From assembly GCF_017571525.1 (NCBI RefSeq), contig NZ_JAGETY010000001.1, positions 1 through 64,000 of the forward strand: DNA of 64,000 nt, written 5' to 3'. The DNA comes from Hymenobacter sp. BT559 (GTDB lineage Bacteria > Bacteroidota > Bacteroidia > Cytophagales > Hymenobacteraceae). Positions 52,551-61,067 of this stretch are shown here, piece by piece. Positions within the stretch are counted from its first letter, which is position 1; every line of letters starts with the position of its first letter. The notes beneath the pieces are model-generated. The model was not told where the DNA came from and ran no database searches. It saw nothing but the letters and a program-made list of their open reading frames with translations. The position numbers and the translations under genes were made by a program.

Positions 52551-53483
52551 TCAGAACGTGACCGAAACGGTGGCTGTGACATAAGAGCGGGCCGTAGAAT
52601 CGTCGTCGGGCAGCACATTTACGGGCACGAGGTAGCGGTAGGCTACTTCTGCGGCTACCTTGCCCTGGCTGTAAGTAAGCGGCAGGCGCAGCTCGTAGGC
52701 CAGCACGTCGAAGCGCGTGGAGATAGTGGTGGTAGTCGGCGGCCCGCCATTGCCGCCCCCGCCGCCTTTGCCGTGGCTTTTGGCGTTGTTGCCGCGGGCA
52801 GTTTGCTGCCTCACGCTGGTTTCGGCAAAGTTTTGGGTACCAGCGGTAATGCTGAGCTTGGGCTCGGTCGAGAGCGTGGCCTTGCTGAAGGTTTTGAGGG
52901 CGATGTAGCGCGAGTTGTCGAGCACCAAAAAGCCATCGCGCGAGTCGGGGCCAAATAAAAACGCGGCGTTCAGGCGGGTGTACACGAAGCCCCAATCGTA
53001 GCCCAGGTAGCCCTCTAGCGAGTTGGCGACGCTGGATTTGATGAGCGGACTATTGGCCGGAAAAAAGAAGTGCGCGTAGCTGATGGAGGCATCGAGCTGC
53101 TTAGTGAGGTCGCCATCCCAACCTACCGAGAGGTCGGCCTCATCCACGGCGGCGGTGGTATTCAGCAGGTTATTGGCCTGCAGCGAGCCCCACACGCCGA
53201 CTTTGCTGGTGTAGGCCAGGGCGGCGCTCAGGTATGGGTAGGGCGTGCTTTGGGTGCGCCCGTAAAACGCCGAATTGCTGCCGTAGCCTAGCGAGGCGGC
53301 CAACGACCCATGGGTAGCCGGGGGCGCATCAGCAGCCGGCGCCGGGCTAGGCGGTGCTTGCTGCCCAAAGGCCAGGCCTAGCGGCAGTAGTACGAACGCA
53401 GCAAGCCGGGCACAGCCGGCGGCGAAATGTAGCTTGTTGTGCAAATCGTGGGGGTTTTCGCTAGCAGCTGAGTTAATGGCCAT
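52551..53483 (-). CDS. Outer-membrane beta-barrel-like protein in two-component operon
   Basis: 310 residues with a signal peptide ending LGLAFGQQ. Strand-rich sequence (GSLAASLGYGSNSAFYGRT, PYLSAALAYTSKVGVWGSLQANNL, GYLGYDWGFVYTRLNAAFLFG) ends in the terminal strand YVTATVSVTF, expected for a barrel. A Gly/Lys-rich loop (KSHGKGGGGGNGG) lies near residue 245. No named family. ATG 53483 overlaps the end of the preceding small gene by 11 bp. Confidence 0.7.
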   Translation of the reverse strand: MAINSAASENPHDLHNKLHFAAGCARLAAFVLLPLGLAFGQQAPPSPAPAADAPPATHGSLAASLGYGSNSAFYGRTQSTPYPYLSAALAYTSKVGVWGSLQANNLLNTTAAVDEADLSVGWDGDLTKQLDASISYAHFFFPANSPLIKSSVANSLEGYLGYDWGFVYTRLNAAFLFGPDSRDGFLVLDNSRYIALKTFSKATLSTEPKLSITAGTQNFAETSVRQQTARGNNAKSHGKGGGGGNGGPPTTTTISTRFDVLAYELRLPLTYSQGKVAAEVAYRYLVPVNVLPDDDSTARSYVTATVSVTF

Positions 53484-53763
53484 GCATGTGCAGCGCTGGC
53501 CCCCGTCCAATCTGAGGCCCTCGGGCGCCGCCGGCGGCGCCACGCGGGGCGCGGGCACTGCGGGGCGCGCGCGCAGCGGGCGCCGGAGCGGCCTCTTCCG
53601 GGCCCGGAGTGGCTTCTTCTACCCGCTCTGGCTTGAGCTTGCGCTCGGTTTGGGGCACCGCCTTCACGGGCCCCTCCGAGCTGCCCGGCACGGTTTGGGC
53701 CGCTGCCGAAGTGCTTACCAGGCAAGCAACCAGCAGGCTGGCCCACGAGGCGTTAGGGTTCAT
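53473..53763 (-). CDS. Small secreted protein with His-rich tail
   Basis: 96 residues. Signal peptide MNPNASWASLLVACLVSTSAAAQ. A Glu/Pro/Ala/Arg-rich mature part contains ARAPRSARAPRG and ends HMHGH. Its last codons overlap the start of the outer-membrane protein gene, so it is the first gene of the probable operon with the two-component system. The His tail could bind a transition metal. Similar in layout to the 54001-54390 protein. Confidence 0.6.
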   Translation of the reverse strand: MNPNASWASLLVACLVSTSAAAQTVPGSSEGPVKAVPQTERKLKPERVEEATPGPEEAAPAPAARAPRSARAPRGAAGGARGPQIGRGPALHMHGH

Positions 53764-53803
53764 ACAAGGAGTGCACTAGAAGATTAGCAAACAAAAATAC
53801 TGC

Positions 53804-53858
53804 TTACCTTAATTGCCAGCTACCACCTTTGTAGGCCGGTAGCTGGCAATTAAGGTAA
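53804..53858 (-). terminator. 21-bp perfect hairpin between the two His-tailed genes
   Basis: Arms 53804-53824 and 53838-53858 are exact complements around a 13-nt loop; AT-rich at the base. It ends the upstream small gene and separates it from the operon that follows. Confidence 0.8.
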
Positions 53859-54000
53859 TATACAACGGATATAGAAGCGGAATAATGTCTAGTAACGATA
53901 ACTCTTTAAAGAGAGGTGGGCGGGCAGCGTCCTCGCTGGTGGCCGTGCCGGCGTTTCGAAACCCGGAAAGCGGCTGCCTGGCTTTCTGCGGCCAGGTGGC

Positions 54001-54390
54001 CTAGTGCCCGTGGCCGTGACCGGCCAAATGGGTGCGGCCAGCCGCATTTTGGTGGGTGCCGCCGGGGGCCATGCGCGGGGCGCGGGCACTACGAGCGGTG
54101 CTGGGGCGAGTCTGGTCGGTTTTGGCCACGTTGCGGATAGCCGCGCCTTTAGCCGCACCGGTGAGCGTGGTGGCACTTTCCTCGGCCTTTACTACCTGGC
54201 CGTGGTTGACGGGCGCCGTGGCAGGGCGGGTACCTTCTGCCACTTCCTCGCTGCCTTTGGCCGGCCTAGCGGGGCGGGTAGGCGTAGCAGCGTGGCCACT
54301 GGCCTGCGAAGCAGCTGGCGAAGTCTGGGCCGACGCAGTGAGCGCAGCTAAAGCCGCAATGGCGGCGAGCATACTTTTTTTTATGTGCAT
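54001..54390 (-). CDS. Small secreted protein with His-rich tail (paralogue-like)
   Basis: 129 residues. Signal peptide MHIKKSMLAAIAALAALTASAQ. Low-complexity Ala/Thr/Arg-rich mature part with STARSARAPRMAPGG and a C-terminal GHGHGH. It shares the SARAPR element and His tail with the neighbouring 96-residue protein, suggesting duplication. Metal binding is an inference. ATG 54390. Confidence 0.6.
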   Translation of the reverse strand: MHIKKSMLAAIAALAALTASAQTSPAASQASGHAATPTRPARPAKGSEEVAEGTRPATAPVNHGQVVKAEESATTLTGAAKGAAIRNVAKTDQTRPSTARSARAPRMAPGGTHQNAAGRTHLAGHGHGH

Positions 54391-54582
54391 ACAAGGGGTT
54401 CGTAAGGGAAGCGAAACAAGCTGCAATTGCGACCGCTAACCTACTGGCCTTGGATGATAGCACTATGATAAGATGCTACTTCAGGTGCCGTGCCGTCCGG
54501 CTACCGGCGCTGGTTTTTTGACGCACCCGCTAGTCGCTTTTTTGCGCGAGCGGCACTGGCAGCGCCTACTTGAAAAAGCGCT

Positions 54583-54618
54583 AAAAAAGCCCGCCAGCTT
54601 CTGCTAGCGGGCTTCTGC
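54583..54618 (-). terminator. Terminator of the aldo/keto reductase gene
   Basis: Near-perfect hairpin AAGCCCGCCAGC / GCTAGCGGGCTT (one mismatch), flanked by an A-run on the distal side, 31 bp past the stop codon on the minus strand. Confidence 0.7.
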
Positions 54619-54648
54619 TTAAGCCAGCGGCTACGTAGCTGCAGCGCT

Positions 54649-55503
54649 TTAGATTTTATCGAGCGTGGCCATATCCTCAGCCGAAAGGTGAATGTCGGCC
54701 GTTTTCATGTTTTCCTCCAGGTGCTTCACCTTCGAAGTGCCGGGGATGAGCAGGATGTTGGGCGAGTGGTGCAGCAGCCAGCTCAGGGCAATTTGCTGCG
54801 GGGTGGCGCCGTGCTTTTTGGCTAGGGTATCGAGCGCGGCCAGGGCCTCTTTGTTGCCGCCCGAGAGCGGATACCACGGAATGAAGGCCATGTTTTGTGC
54901 GCGGGTGTAGTCGAGCACGGCTTCCCACTTGCGGTTATCGACCGAGTACATATTCTGCACCGATACCACCGGGAAAAACTCCTGGGCCTTTTTAATTTGG
55001 TCGACATCAACCTCGGACAGGCCAATGTGCTTTACTAGGCCCTGCTGCTGGGCTTTTTGCAAGAACTTGAATGTATCCTCCATCGGCACGTTTGGGTCGA
55101 TGCGGTGCAGCTGGTAGAGGTCAATCTGCTCGACTTTCAGGCGCTTGAGGCTGCCGTGCAGGGCTTCTTCGAGGTGCTTGGGGCTGGCATCGACGGGCCA
55201 CTGGTTGGGGCCGGTGCGCAGCAGGCCGCCTTTGGTGGCGATGATAACCTGCTTATCAGCATAGGGATACAGAGCCTCAGCAATCAGCTCTTCCGACACA
55301 TTGGGGCCGTAGCTATCGGCGGTGTCGATAAAATCGACGCCCAGCTCCACGGCGCGCTTTAGTACGCGAATGCTTTCGTCGTGGTCTTGGGGCGGGCCCC
55401 AAATGCCATCGCCGGTGATGCGCATGGCGCCGTAGCCGAGGCGCTTCACGGTGAGGTCGCCGCCAATGGTGAAGGTGGCGGGGTAAGAAGTGGCAGTAGC
55501 CAT
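54649..55503 (-). CDS. Aldo/keto reductase
   Basis: 284 residues, (beta/alpha)8 barrel. Tetrad visible: Asp and Tyr in DFIDTADSYGPN, Lys in IIATKGGL, His in LYQLHRIDP. C-terminal NADPH site IPGTSKVKHLEEN. It reduces aldehydes or ketones with NADPH; close to the YeaE/YdbC-type subfamily. ATG 55503 is chosen; the in-frame start at 55575 would add a non-conserved tail. Confidence 0.92.
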   Translation of the reverse strand: MATATSYPATFTIGGDLTVKRLGYGAMRITGDGIWGPPQDHDESIRVLKRAVELGVDFIDTADSYGPNVSEELIAEALYPYADKQVIIATKGGLLRTGPNQWPVDASPKHLEEALHGSLKRLKVEQIDLYQLHRIDPNVPMEDTFKFLQKAQQQGLVKHIGLSEVDVDQIKKAQEFFPVVSVQNMYSVDNRKWEAVLDYTRAQNMAFIPWYPLSGGNKEALAALDTLAKKHGATPQQIALSWLLHHSPNILLIPGTSKVKHLEENMKTADIHLSAEDMATLDKI

Positions 55504-55697
55504 GAGTAGGTAGTGGAAAAGGTGGGAGAACGGGCCGGGCAGACGAGCGCGGCCAGTGCTTTCTACGACAAACATCTACAGGCACTTGTTTGGCAAAGCC
55601 GCGCATTTGCCCCGCGTGGCGCCACTAACCTGCGCCTTAACCAACGCGGGGTTTGGGAGTATGTACAGGCAATTTTCCGTGCTTCTCGGCCCACCTC

Positions 55698-57233
55698 ATG
55701 GTTAGTGAAACCCCTTCTGTCTTCGCGGCTGCGGGCGCGGCGCCCAGCTACTGGCTCACACGCTTTGTGCTGCTGCGGCTGCTAGGCGGGCTGTATGCGG
55801 TAGCTTTTCTGGTGGCCATCAACCAACTGGTGCCGCTGATTGGGGCCGATGGACTGCTCCCGGTTGGCCCGTATTTGCAGCAGCTAAGCCAGGCGCTGGG
55901 CGGCACGGGCGCGGGCTTTGCGCGGCTACCGTCGCTGTTCTGGTTTTGGCACTCCGATGCGGCGCTGCTCACAGTGGCGTGGGTGGGCTTTGGGCTGGCC
56001 TGCGTGGTGCTGGCCGGCTACGCCAACGCCGTGCTCCTGGCGGTACTGTGGGCGCTGTACCTGTCTATCGTGCACGTGGGGCAGGAATGGTACGGCTACG
56101 GCTGGGAAATTCAACTCTGCGAAACCGGGTTTCTGGCCATTTTTCTGTGCCCGCTGCTCGATGGGCGGCCGTTTCCGCGCTACGCGCCGCCGCAGCCTAT
56201 TATCATCTTATTCAGGTGGCTAGCGGTGCGCGTCATGCTTGGCGCTGGGCTGATAAAAGTGCGCGGCGACGAGGTATGGCGCAACAGCACGGCGCTCTAC
56301 TATCATTTTGAAACCCAACCCATCCCAGGTCCCCTCAGCCGGTGGTTTCACTTTTTGCCGCGCTCGGTGCTGCAAGTCGGCGTGTGGTTCAACTGGCTGG
56401 CTGAGCTGGTGGCACCCTTCTTCGCCTTCGGCCCGCGCACCGCCCGGCATGCGGCGGGCGTGGTGATGGTACTGTTTCAATTTTCGATTATTCTCAGCGG
56501 CAACCTCTCCTTTTTAAACTGGCTGACCATCCTACCCGCGCTAGCCTGCTTCGACGACGGTTTTTGGGCGCGACTGCTGCCAGCTGGGCTGGTAGGCCGG
56601 GCCGAAATGGCAGCCGCGCAGGCCGAAGAATCGCGCCCTATGCGGGTCACGGCCTGGGTAGTTACGGCCGTTATCGCACTGCTCAGCGTGCAGCCGGCGC
56701 TCAATATGGTTTCGCCGGGCCAGGTAATGAACACGTCCTTCGACCCGCTCGACCTCGTGAATACTTATGGCGCCTTTGGCTCGGTGGGCAAAGAGCGCCT
56801 GAACGTAGTATTTGAAGGAACCCTGGATGCCGACTCCAGCGACCAGGCGCACTGGGTGCCTTACCCCTATAAGGGACTGCCGGTGGCCCTAGCCCAGCGC
56901 CCGCCGCAGGTGGCACCCTATCAGCTACGGCTCGACTGGCAGATGTGGTTTGCGGCCATGGCCTCGCCCGCCGATTATCCCTGGACGCTCAACCTGGAGT
57001 GGAAGCTGCTGCACAACGACCCCAATACGCTGAATTTGTTTGCCAGCAATCCGTTTCCGGGCCGGCCGCCGCGCTACATTCGGGCCGTGCTCTACCGCTA
57101 CCGGTTTGCGCCGCCCGGCAACCCCGAAGGCAACTACTGGCAGCGCGAGCGCCTGGGTTTGTGGCTCGTGCCGGTTTCGGCCCATGACCCACGCCTGCTG
57201 CGCTATCTGCAAGCCGCCGGCTGGCTGCGCTAG
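55698..57233 (+). CDS. Lipase maturation factor (LMF1)-like membrane protein
   Basis: 511 residues with about 8 hydrophobic helices. Family-type motifs: LVPLIGADGLLPV, LWALYLSIVHVGQEWYGYGWEIQLCETGFLAIFLCP, AGLIKVRGDEVWRNSTALYYHFETQPIPGPLSRWFH and LNTYGAFGSVGKERLNVVFEG-type segments (here LVNTYGAFGSV). It matches bacterial relatives of vertebrate LMF1, whose role in bacteria is unknown. ATG 55698. Next gene follows after 31 bp and is probably co-transcribed. Confidence 0.85.
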   Translation: MVSETPSVFAAAGAAPSYWLTRFVLLRLLGGLYAVAFLVAINQLVPLIGADGLLPVGPYLQQLSQALGGTGAGFARLPSLFWFWHSDAALLTVAWVGFGLACVVLAGYANAVLLAVLWALYLSIVHVGQEWYGYGWEIQLCETGFLAIFLCPLLDGRPFPRYAPPQPIIILFRWLAVRVMLGAGLIKVRGDEVWRNSTALYYHFETQPIPGPLSRWFHFLPRSVLQVGVWFNWLAELVAPFFAFGPRTARHAAGVVMVLFQFSIILSGNLSFLNWLTILPALACFDDGFWARLLPAGLVGRAEMAAAQAEESRPMRVTAWVVTAVIALLSVQPALNMVSPGQVMNTSFDPLDLVNTYGAFGSVGKERLNVVFEGTLDADSSDQAHWVPYPYKGLPVALAQRPPQVAPYQLRLDWQMWFAAMASPADYPWTLNLEWKLLHNDPNTLNLFASNPFPGRPPRYIRAVLYRYRFAPPGNPEGNYWQRERLGLWLVPVSAHDPRLLRYLQAAGWLR

Positions 57234-57264
57234 CCTATTTACCCGTTTGCTCGTTTGTTATTCT

Positions 57265-58716
57265 ATGGATGCTACTTATGATGCCGTTGTTGTCGGCTCT
57301 GGCCCCAACGGGTTAGCGGCCGCCATTGCTATGCAGCAAGCGGGCCTGTCGGTGCTACTGCTGGAAGGCAAAAAGGAGTTGGGCGGCGGCCTGCGCACGG
57401 CCGAGCTGACGCTGCCCGGCTTTCGCCACGACATCTGCTCGGCCATTCACCCGCTGGCGGTGGCCTCGCCTTTCTTCCGCACCCTGTCCCTAGCCCAGTA
57501 TGGGCTTAATTTCATTACGCCGCCGGTGGCTGCCGCGCATCCTTTCGATGATGGTACGGCAGTCGCAGCCGTGCATTCTTTGGCTGAAACCGCCCGCCAG
57601 CTAGGCCCTGATGCCGACGCCTACCAGTGCCTGCTAGCCCCGCTGCTGGCCCGCTGGCCCCAGCTGGTACCCGAGGCGCTAGCCCCCCTGCACATCCCGA
57701 AGCACCCGCTCGACCTGGCTCGGTTTGGGCTCTCGGCCTTGCAGCCGGCCACGTTGCTCGCCAAGCGCTTTCAGGGGGAAAAAGCGAAAGGCCTCTTCGC
57801 TGGCATGGCTGCCCACGCCATTCAGCCGCTCAATAACGTGGCTACGTCGGCCATCGGGTTGGTGCTACTGCTGGCGGCGCACAGCCAGGGCTGGCCGCTG
57901 GCGCAGGGCGGCTCGCAGGCCATTGCCGATGCCCTAGCGGCCCACTTTCGGGCGCTGGGCGGCCACATCGAAACCGACACCTACGTGCGCTCGCTAGCCC
58001 AGCTGCCCGCCGCTCGCGCCGTGCTGCTCGACGTGACGCCCGCCCAGCTTTTAGAGATAGCCGGGCACCGCCTGTCGAGCCTCTACCAGTGGCAGCTGCG
58101 GCGCTACCGCTACGGCATGGGCGCCTTCAAGATAGACTGGGCGCTGGCCGAGCCTATTCCGTGGACGGCCCCCGAGTGCGCGCAAGCGGGCACCGTGCAC
58201 CTCGGTGGCACCCTGGCCGAGATAGCCGCCGGCGAGCAAGCCACGGCGCGGGGCCAGCACCCCAACCAGCCCTACGTGCTGCTAGCCCAGCAAAGCCCGT
58301 TTGACCCCAGCCGGGCCCCGGCCGGCAAGCACACCGCCTGGGCCTACTGCCACGTGCCCAACGGCTCGCCCTGCGACATGACCGCCGCCATTGAGGCACA
58401 GGTCGAGCGTTTCGCGCCCGGCTTCCGCGAGCGCATCCTGGGTCGCCATACCTTCAACCCGGCGCAGATGGAGGCATACAACCCCAACTACGTGGGCGGC
58501 GATATCAACGGCGGCCTGCTGGATATCAAGCAATTATTTACTAGGCCGGTGCTGCGAGCCTCACCCTATCGCACGTCGGCGCAAGGTTTGTATTTGTGCT
58601 CGTCGTCGACGCCGCCCGGCGGGGGTGTGCACGGCATGTGCGGCTACTGGGCCGCTCGCCGCGCGTTGCGCGACGTGTGGGGGCTAGCGGCGTCGCCACT
58701 TTATCGGGGTGAGTAG
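57265..58716 (+). CDS. FAD-dependent oxidoreductase, phytoene-desaturase-like
   Basis: 483 residues. N-terminal dinucleotide site AVVVGSGPNGLAAAIAMQQAG with LLLEGKKELGGGLRTAEL. A C-terminal FAD motif region, GLYLCSSSTPPGGGVHGMCGYWAARRAL, is typical of the CrtI/NAD(P)-FAD-dependent family. The substrate need not be a carotenoid: bacteria carry many such paralogues. Start at ATG 57265, directly after the LMF-like gene. Confidence 0.85.
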   Translation: MDATYDAVVVGSGPNGLAAAIAMQQAGLSVLLLEGKKELGGGLRTAELTLPGFRHDICSAIHPLAVASPFFRTLSLAQYGLNFITPPVAAAHPFDDGTAVAAVHSLAETARQLGPDADAYQCLLAPLLARWPQLVPEALAPLHIPKHPLDLARFGLSALQPATLLAKRFQGEKAKGLFAGMAAHAIQPLNNVATSAIGLVLLLAAHSQGWPLAQGGSQAIADALAAHFRALGGHIETDTYVRSLAQLPAARAVLLDVTPAQLLEIAGHRLSSLYQWQLRRYRYGMGAFKIDWALAEPIPWTAPECAQAGTVHLGGTLAEIAAGEQATARGQHPNQPYVLLAQQSPFDPSRAPAGKHTAWAYCHVPNGSPCDMTAAIEAQVERFAPGFRERILGRHTFNPAQMEAYNPNYVGGDINGGLLDIKQLFTRPVLRASPYRTSAQGLYLCSSSTPPGGGVHGMCGYWAARRALRDVWGLAASPLYRGE

Positions 58717-58760
58717 CTACGAAGGTTTGTCTTTATTATTTTTTATAAAAGCTATGCTCC

Positions 58761-58797
58761 GTTTGTCATTGCGATGGCTGCACTCGCAATGACAAAC
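58761..58797. repeat. Short palindrome of the TGTCATTGCGA family
   Basis: Arms GTTTGTCATTGCGA (58761-58774) and TCGCAATGACAAAC (58784-58797), 9-nt loop. Shares the TGTCATTGCGA core with the repeat at 13792-13919. Confidence 0.7.
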
Positions 58798-58827
58798 GAC
58801 TATTATTTACCTGAATGCTTATTCAAC

Positions 58828-58860
58828 AAAAAGGCCTCCTAGCAACTAGGAGGCCTTTTT
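58828..58860. terminator. Bidirectional terminator between oxidoreductase and dxs
   Basis: Perfect 15-bp arms (58828-58842, 58846-58860), 3-nt loop, starting AAAAAGGCCTCC and ending in T5. The genes on either side converge. Confidence 0.9.
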
Positions 58861-58880
58861 AATTTAGTAAAAACGAGTAG

Positions 58881-60815
58881 CTACACCAGCTCGCGTAGCG
58901 CTACTTTGGTGCTCATTTCGCGCACGGCCTGTGCTATGCCATCGGCATCAAAGCCGCACTCTTTATAAAGCTGGTCCTGAGTGCCGTGTTCGACTACGCG
59001 GTCGGGGATGCCCAGGCGGCGCACCGGCACGGCCAGGCCGTGTTCGCTCAAAAACTCGAGCACGGCCGAGCCGAAGCCGCCCGGCAGGCAGCCGTCTTCT
59101 ACCGTCACGATGGCGCGGTAGCGACGAGCCACGGCCAGGAGCATTTCCTCATCGAGCGGCTTGCAGAAGCGCATGTCATAGTGACCCACATTGAAGCCTT
59201 CGGCGGCCAGGGCCTCGCTTGCTTTCACGGCGTAGTTGCCGATATGACCAATGCTGAGGATGGCCACGCCACCTGCCTCGCCCTCGCGCACCACACGGCC
59301 GGTGCCAATGGCCACGCGCTGCAACGGCGTGCGCCAGGCCGGCATTACGCCTTCGCCACGCGGGTAGCGGATGCTGAACGGACCCGCGTTTTCGGGCAGT
59401 TGGGCGGTGTACATGAGGTTGCGCAGCTCCTGCTCATTCATGGGGGCAGCCACCACGATATTGGGGATGCAGCGCATGTAGGCTAGGTCGTAGCAGCCGT
59501 GGTGCGTGGGGCCGTCGGCCCCGGCAAAGCCGGCGCGGTCGAGGCAGAACACCACGTGCAGGTTTTGCAGGGCCACGTCGTGCACCACCTGGTCGTAGCC
59601 GCGCTGCATAAACGACGAGTAGATGTTGCAGAACGGCACCATGCCCTGCGTGGCTAGCCCCGCTGAAAACGTGACGGCATGCTGCTCGGCAATGCCCACG
59701 TCGAAGGCGCGCTCGGGCATGGCGGCCATCATGATATTCAACGACGAGCCGCTCGGCATGGCCGGGGTCACGCCCATGATTTTGTCGTTGGCCTGGGCCA
59801 GTTCCAGCAGCGTGTGGCCAAATACATCCTGGTACTTGGGTGGCTGCGGGGCGGTGTGCGTTTTGGTGAAAATCTCGCCCGTAATCTTGTCAAACAAGCC
59901 CGGCGCGTGCCACAGCGTCTGGTCCTTCTCGGCCAGGGCATAGCCCTTACCCTTCACCGTGACGCAGTGCAGCAGCTTGGGGCCGGGGATGCTCTTCAGG
60001 TCATTGAGCACCGCCACCAAGTGCTGCACGTCGTGCCCATCGACGGGGCCGAAATAGCGAAAATTCAATGCTTCAAACAAGTTACTCTGCTTCAGCAGGG
60101 TAGCCTTCATGGCGGCCTCGACTTTGCGGGCAATCTGTTGGGGGTTGGGGCCAAACTTCGAGAGCTTGCCGAGCACGTTCCAGAGCTCGTCGCGCACTTT
60201 GTTGTAGGTGCGCGAAGTGGTGATGTCAGTGAGGTATTCCTTGAGCGCGCCCACGTTGGGGTCGATGCTCATGCAATTGTCGTTGAGCACGACAATCATG
60301 TTGTTGCGAATGTCGCCGGCGTGGTTGAGCGCCTCGAAGCTCATGCCCGCCGTCATGGCCCCGTCGCCGATTACGGCAATATGCTGGCGGTCAAACTCTT
60401 TCTTGTAGTCCGAAGCCACCGCCATGCCCAGCGCCGCCCCGATGCTGGTGCTGCTGTGCCCCACGCCAAAGGCATCGTACTCGCTCTCCGAGCGCTTGGG
60501 AAAGCCCGACATGCCGCCGTAGCGGCGGTTGGTAGGAAAGCGGTCGCGGCGGCCGGTCAGGATTTTGTGGCCGTAGGCCTGGTGGCCCACGTCCCACACC
60601 AGCTGGTCGTAGGGCGTGTTGAAGACGTAGTGCAGGGCCACCGTGAGCTCGACCACCCCTAGCGAAGCGCCGAAGTGCCCGCCGTAGATGCTCACCGTGT
60701 CGATGATGAACTCGCGCAGCTCTTGGCTGACTTGCACTAACTGCTCGGGCGCGAGCTTCTTAAGGTCGTCGGGCGAGGCTATCGTCGCCAGGAGCGGGCC
60801 GGGTTCAATCATCAT
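58881..60815 (-). CDS. dxs: 1-deoxy-D-xylulose-5-phosphate synthase
   Basis: 644 residues, full length. Motifs: VWDVGHQAYGHKILTGRRD, VIGDGAMTAGMSFEALNHAG...NDNCMS (thiamine diphosphate GDG-N motif), FRYFGPVDGHD, DVGIAEQHAVTFSAGLA, and DRAGFAGADGPTHHG. It condenses pyruvate and glyceraldehyde 3-phosphate, the first step of the MEP isoprenoid pathway, feeding quinones and carotenoids. ATG 60815 (or 60812) is preferred over TTG 60848. A TACCTTTG element lies 68 bp upstream. Confidence 0.95.
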   Translation of the reverse strand: MMIEPGPLLATIASPDDLKKLAPEQLVQVSQELREFIIDTVSIYGGHFGASLGVVELTVALHYVFNTPYDQLVWDVGHQAYGHKILTGRRDRFPTNRRYGGMSGFPKRSESEYDAFGVGHSSTSIGAALGMAVASDYKKEFDRQHIAVIGDGAMTAGMSFEALNHAGDIRNNMIVVLNDNCMSIDPNVGALKEYLTDITTSRTYNKVRDELWNVLGKLSKFGPNPQQIARKVEAAMKATLLKQSNLFEALNFRYFGPVDGHDVQHLVAVLNDLKSIPGPKLLHCVTVKGKGYALAEKDQTLWHAPGLFDKITGEIFTKTHTAPQPPKYQDVFGHTLLELAQANDKIMGVTPAMPSGSSLNIMMAAMPERAFDVGIAEQHAVTFSAGLATQGMVPFCNIYSSFMQRGYDQVVHDVALQNLHVVFCLDRAGFAGADGPTHHGCYDLAYMRCIPNIVVAAPMNEQELRNLMYTAQLPENAGPFSIRYPRGEGVMPAWRTPLQRVAIGTGRVVREGEAGGVAILSIGHIGNYAVKASEALAAEGFNVGHYDMRFCKPLDEEMLLAVARRYRAIVTVEDGCLPGGFGSAVLEFLSEHGLAVPVRRLGIPDRVVEHGTQDQLYKECGFDADGIAQAVREMSTKVALRELV

Positions 60816-60883
60816 CGGGGCAGGCAGAGAAGAGGGGGTGGTAAGCAACCACCGGGCGGGCTAAAGAGTTGGCCGGCCGACCT

Positions 60884-60891
60884 CAAAGGTA
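60884..60891 (-). promoter_or_regulatory. -7 element of dxs
   Basis: TACCTTTG on the minus strand, exact TAnnTTTG; no good -33 box seen. Confidence 0.6.
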
Positions 60892-61067
60892 CGACAACGC
60901 GGGCCAGGCGGTTGTGGGCCAAGCCGGCAAAATACGAGCCGAAGCGGATTAGCGCAATCGGCACTGTAGGGGGCTTAGTCGGCAGAAGCGGGGTTTCGGC
61001 CGACCATTTGCCGGAAATATAGCCTAGCAGTGCAACTATTGCGGGCCATTTGCGCACTTTGGCCGTT

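Noticed and set aside
59679..60662. 327-residue plus-strand open frame
   Set aside because: Antisense shadow of dxs.
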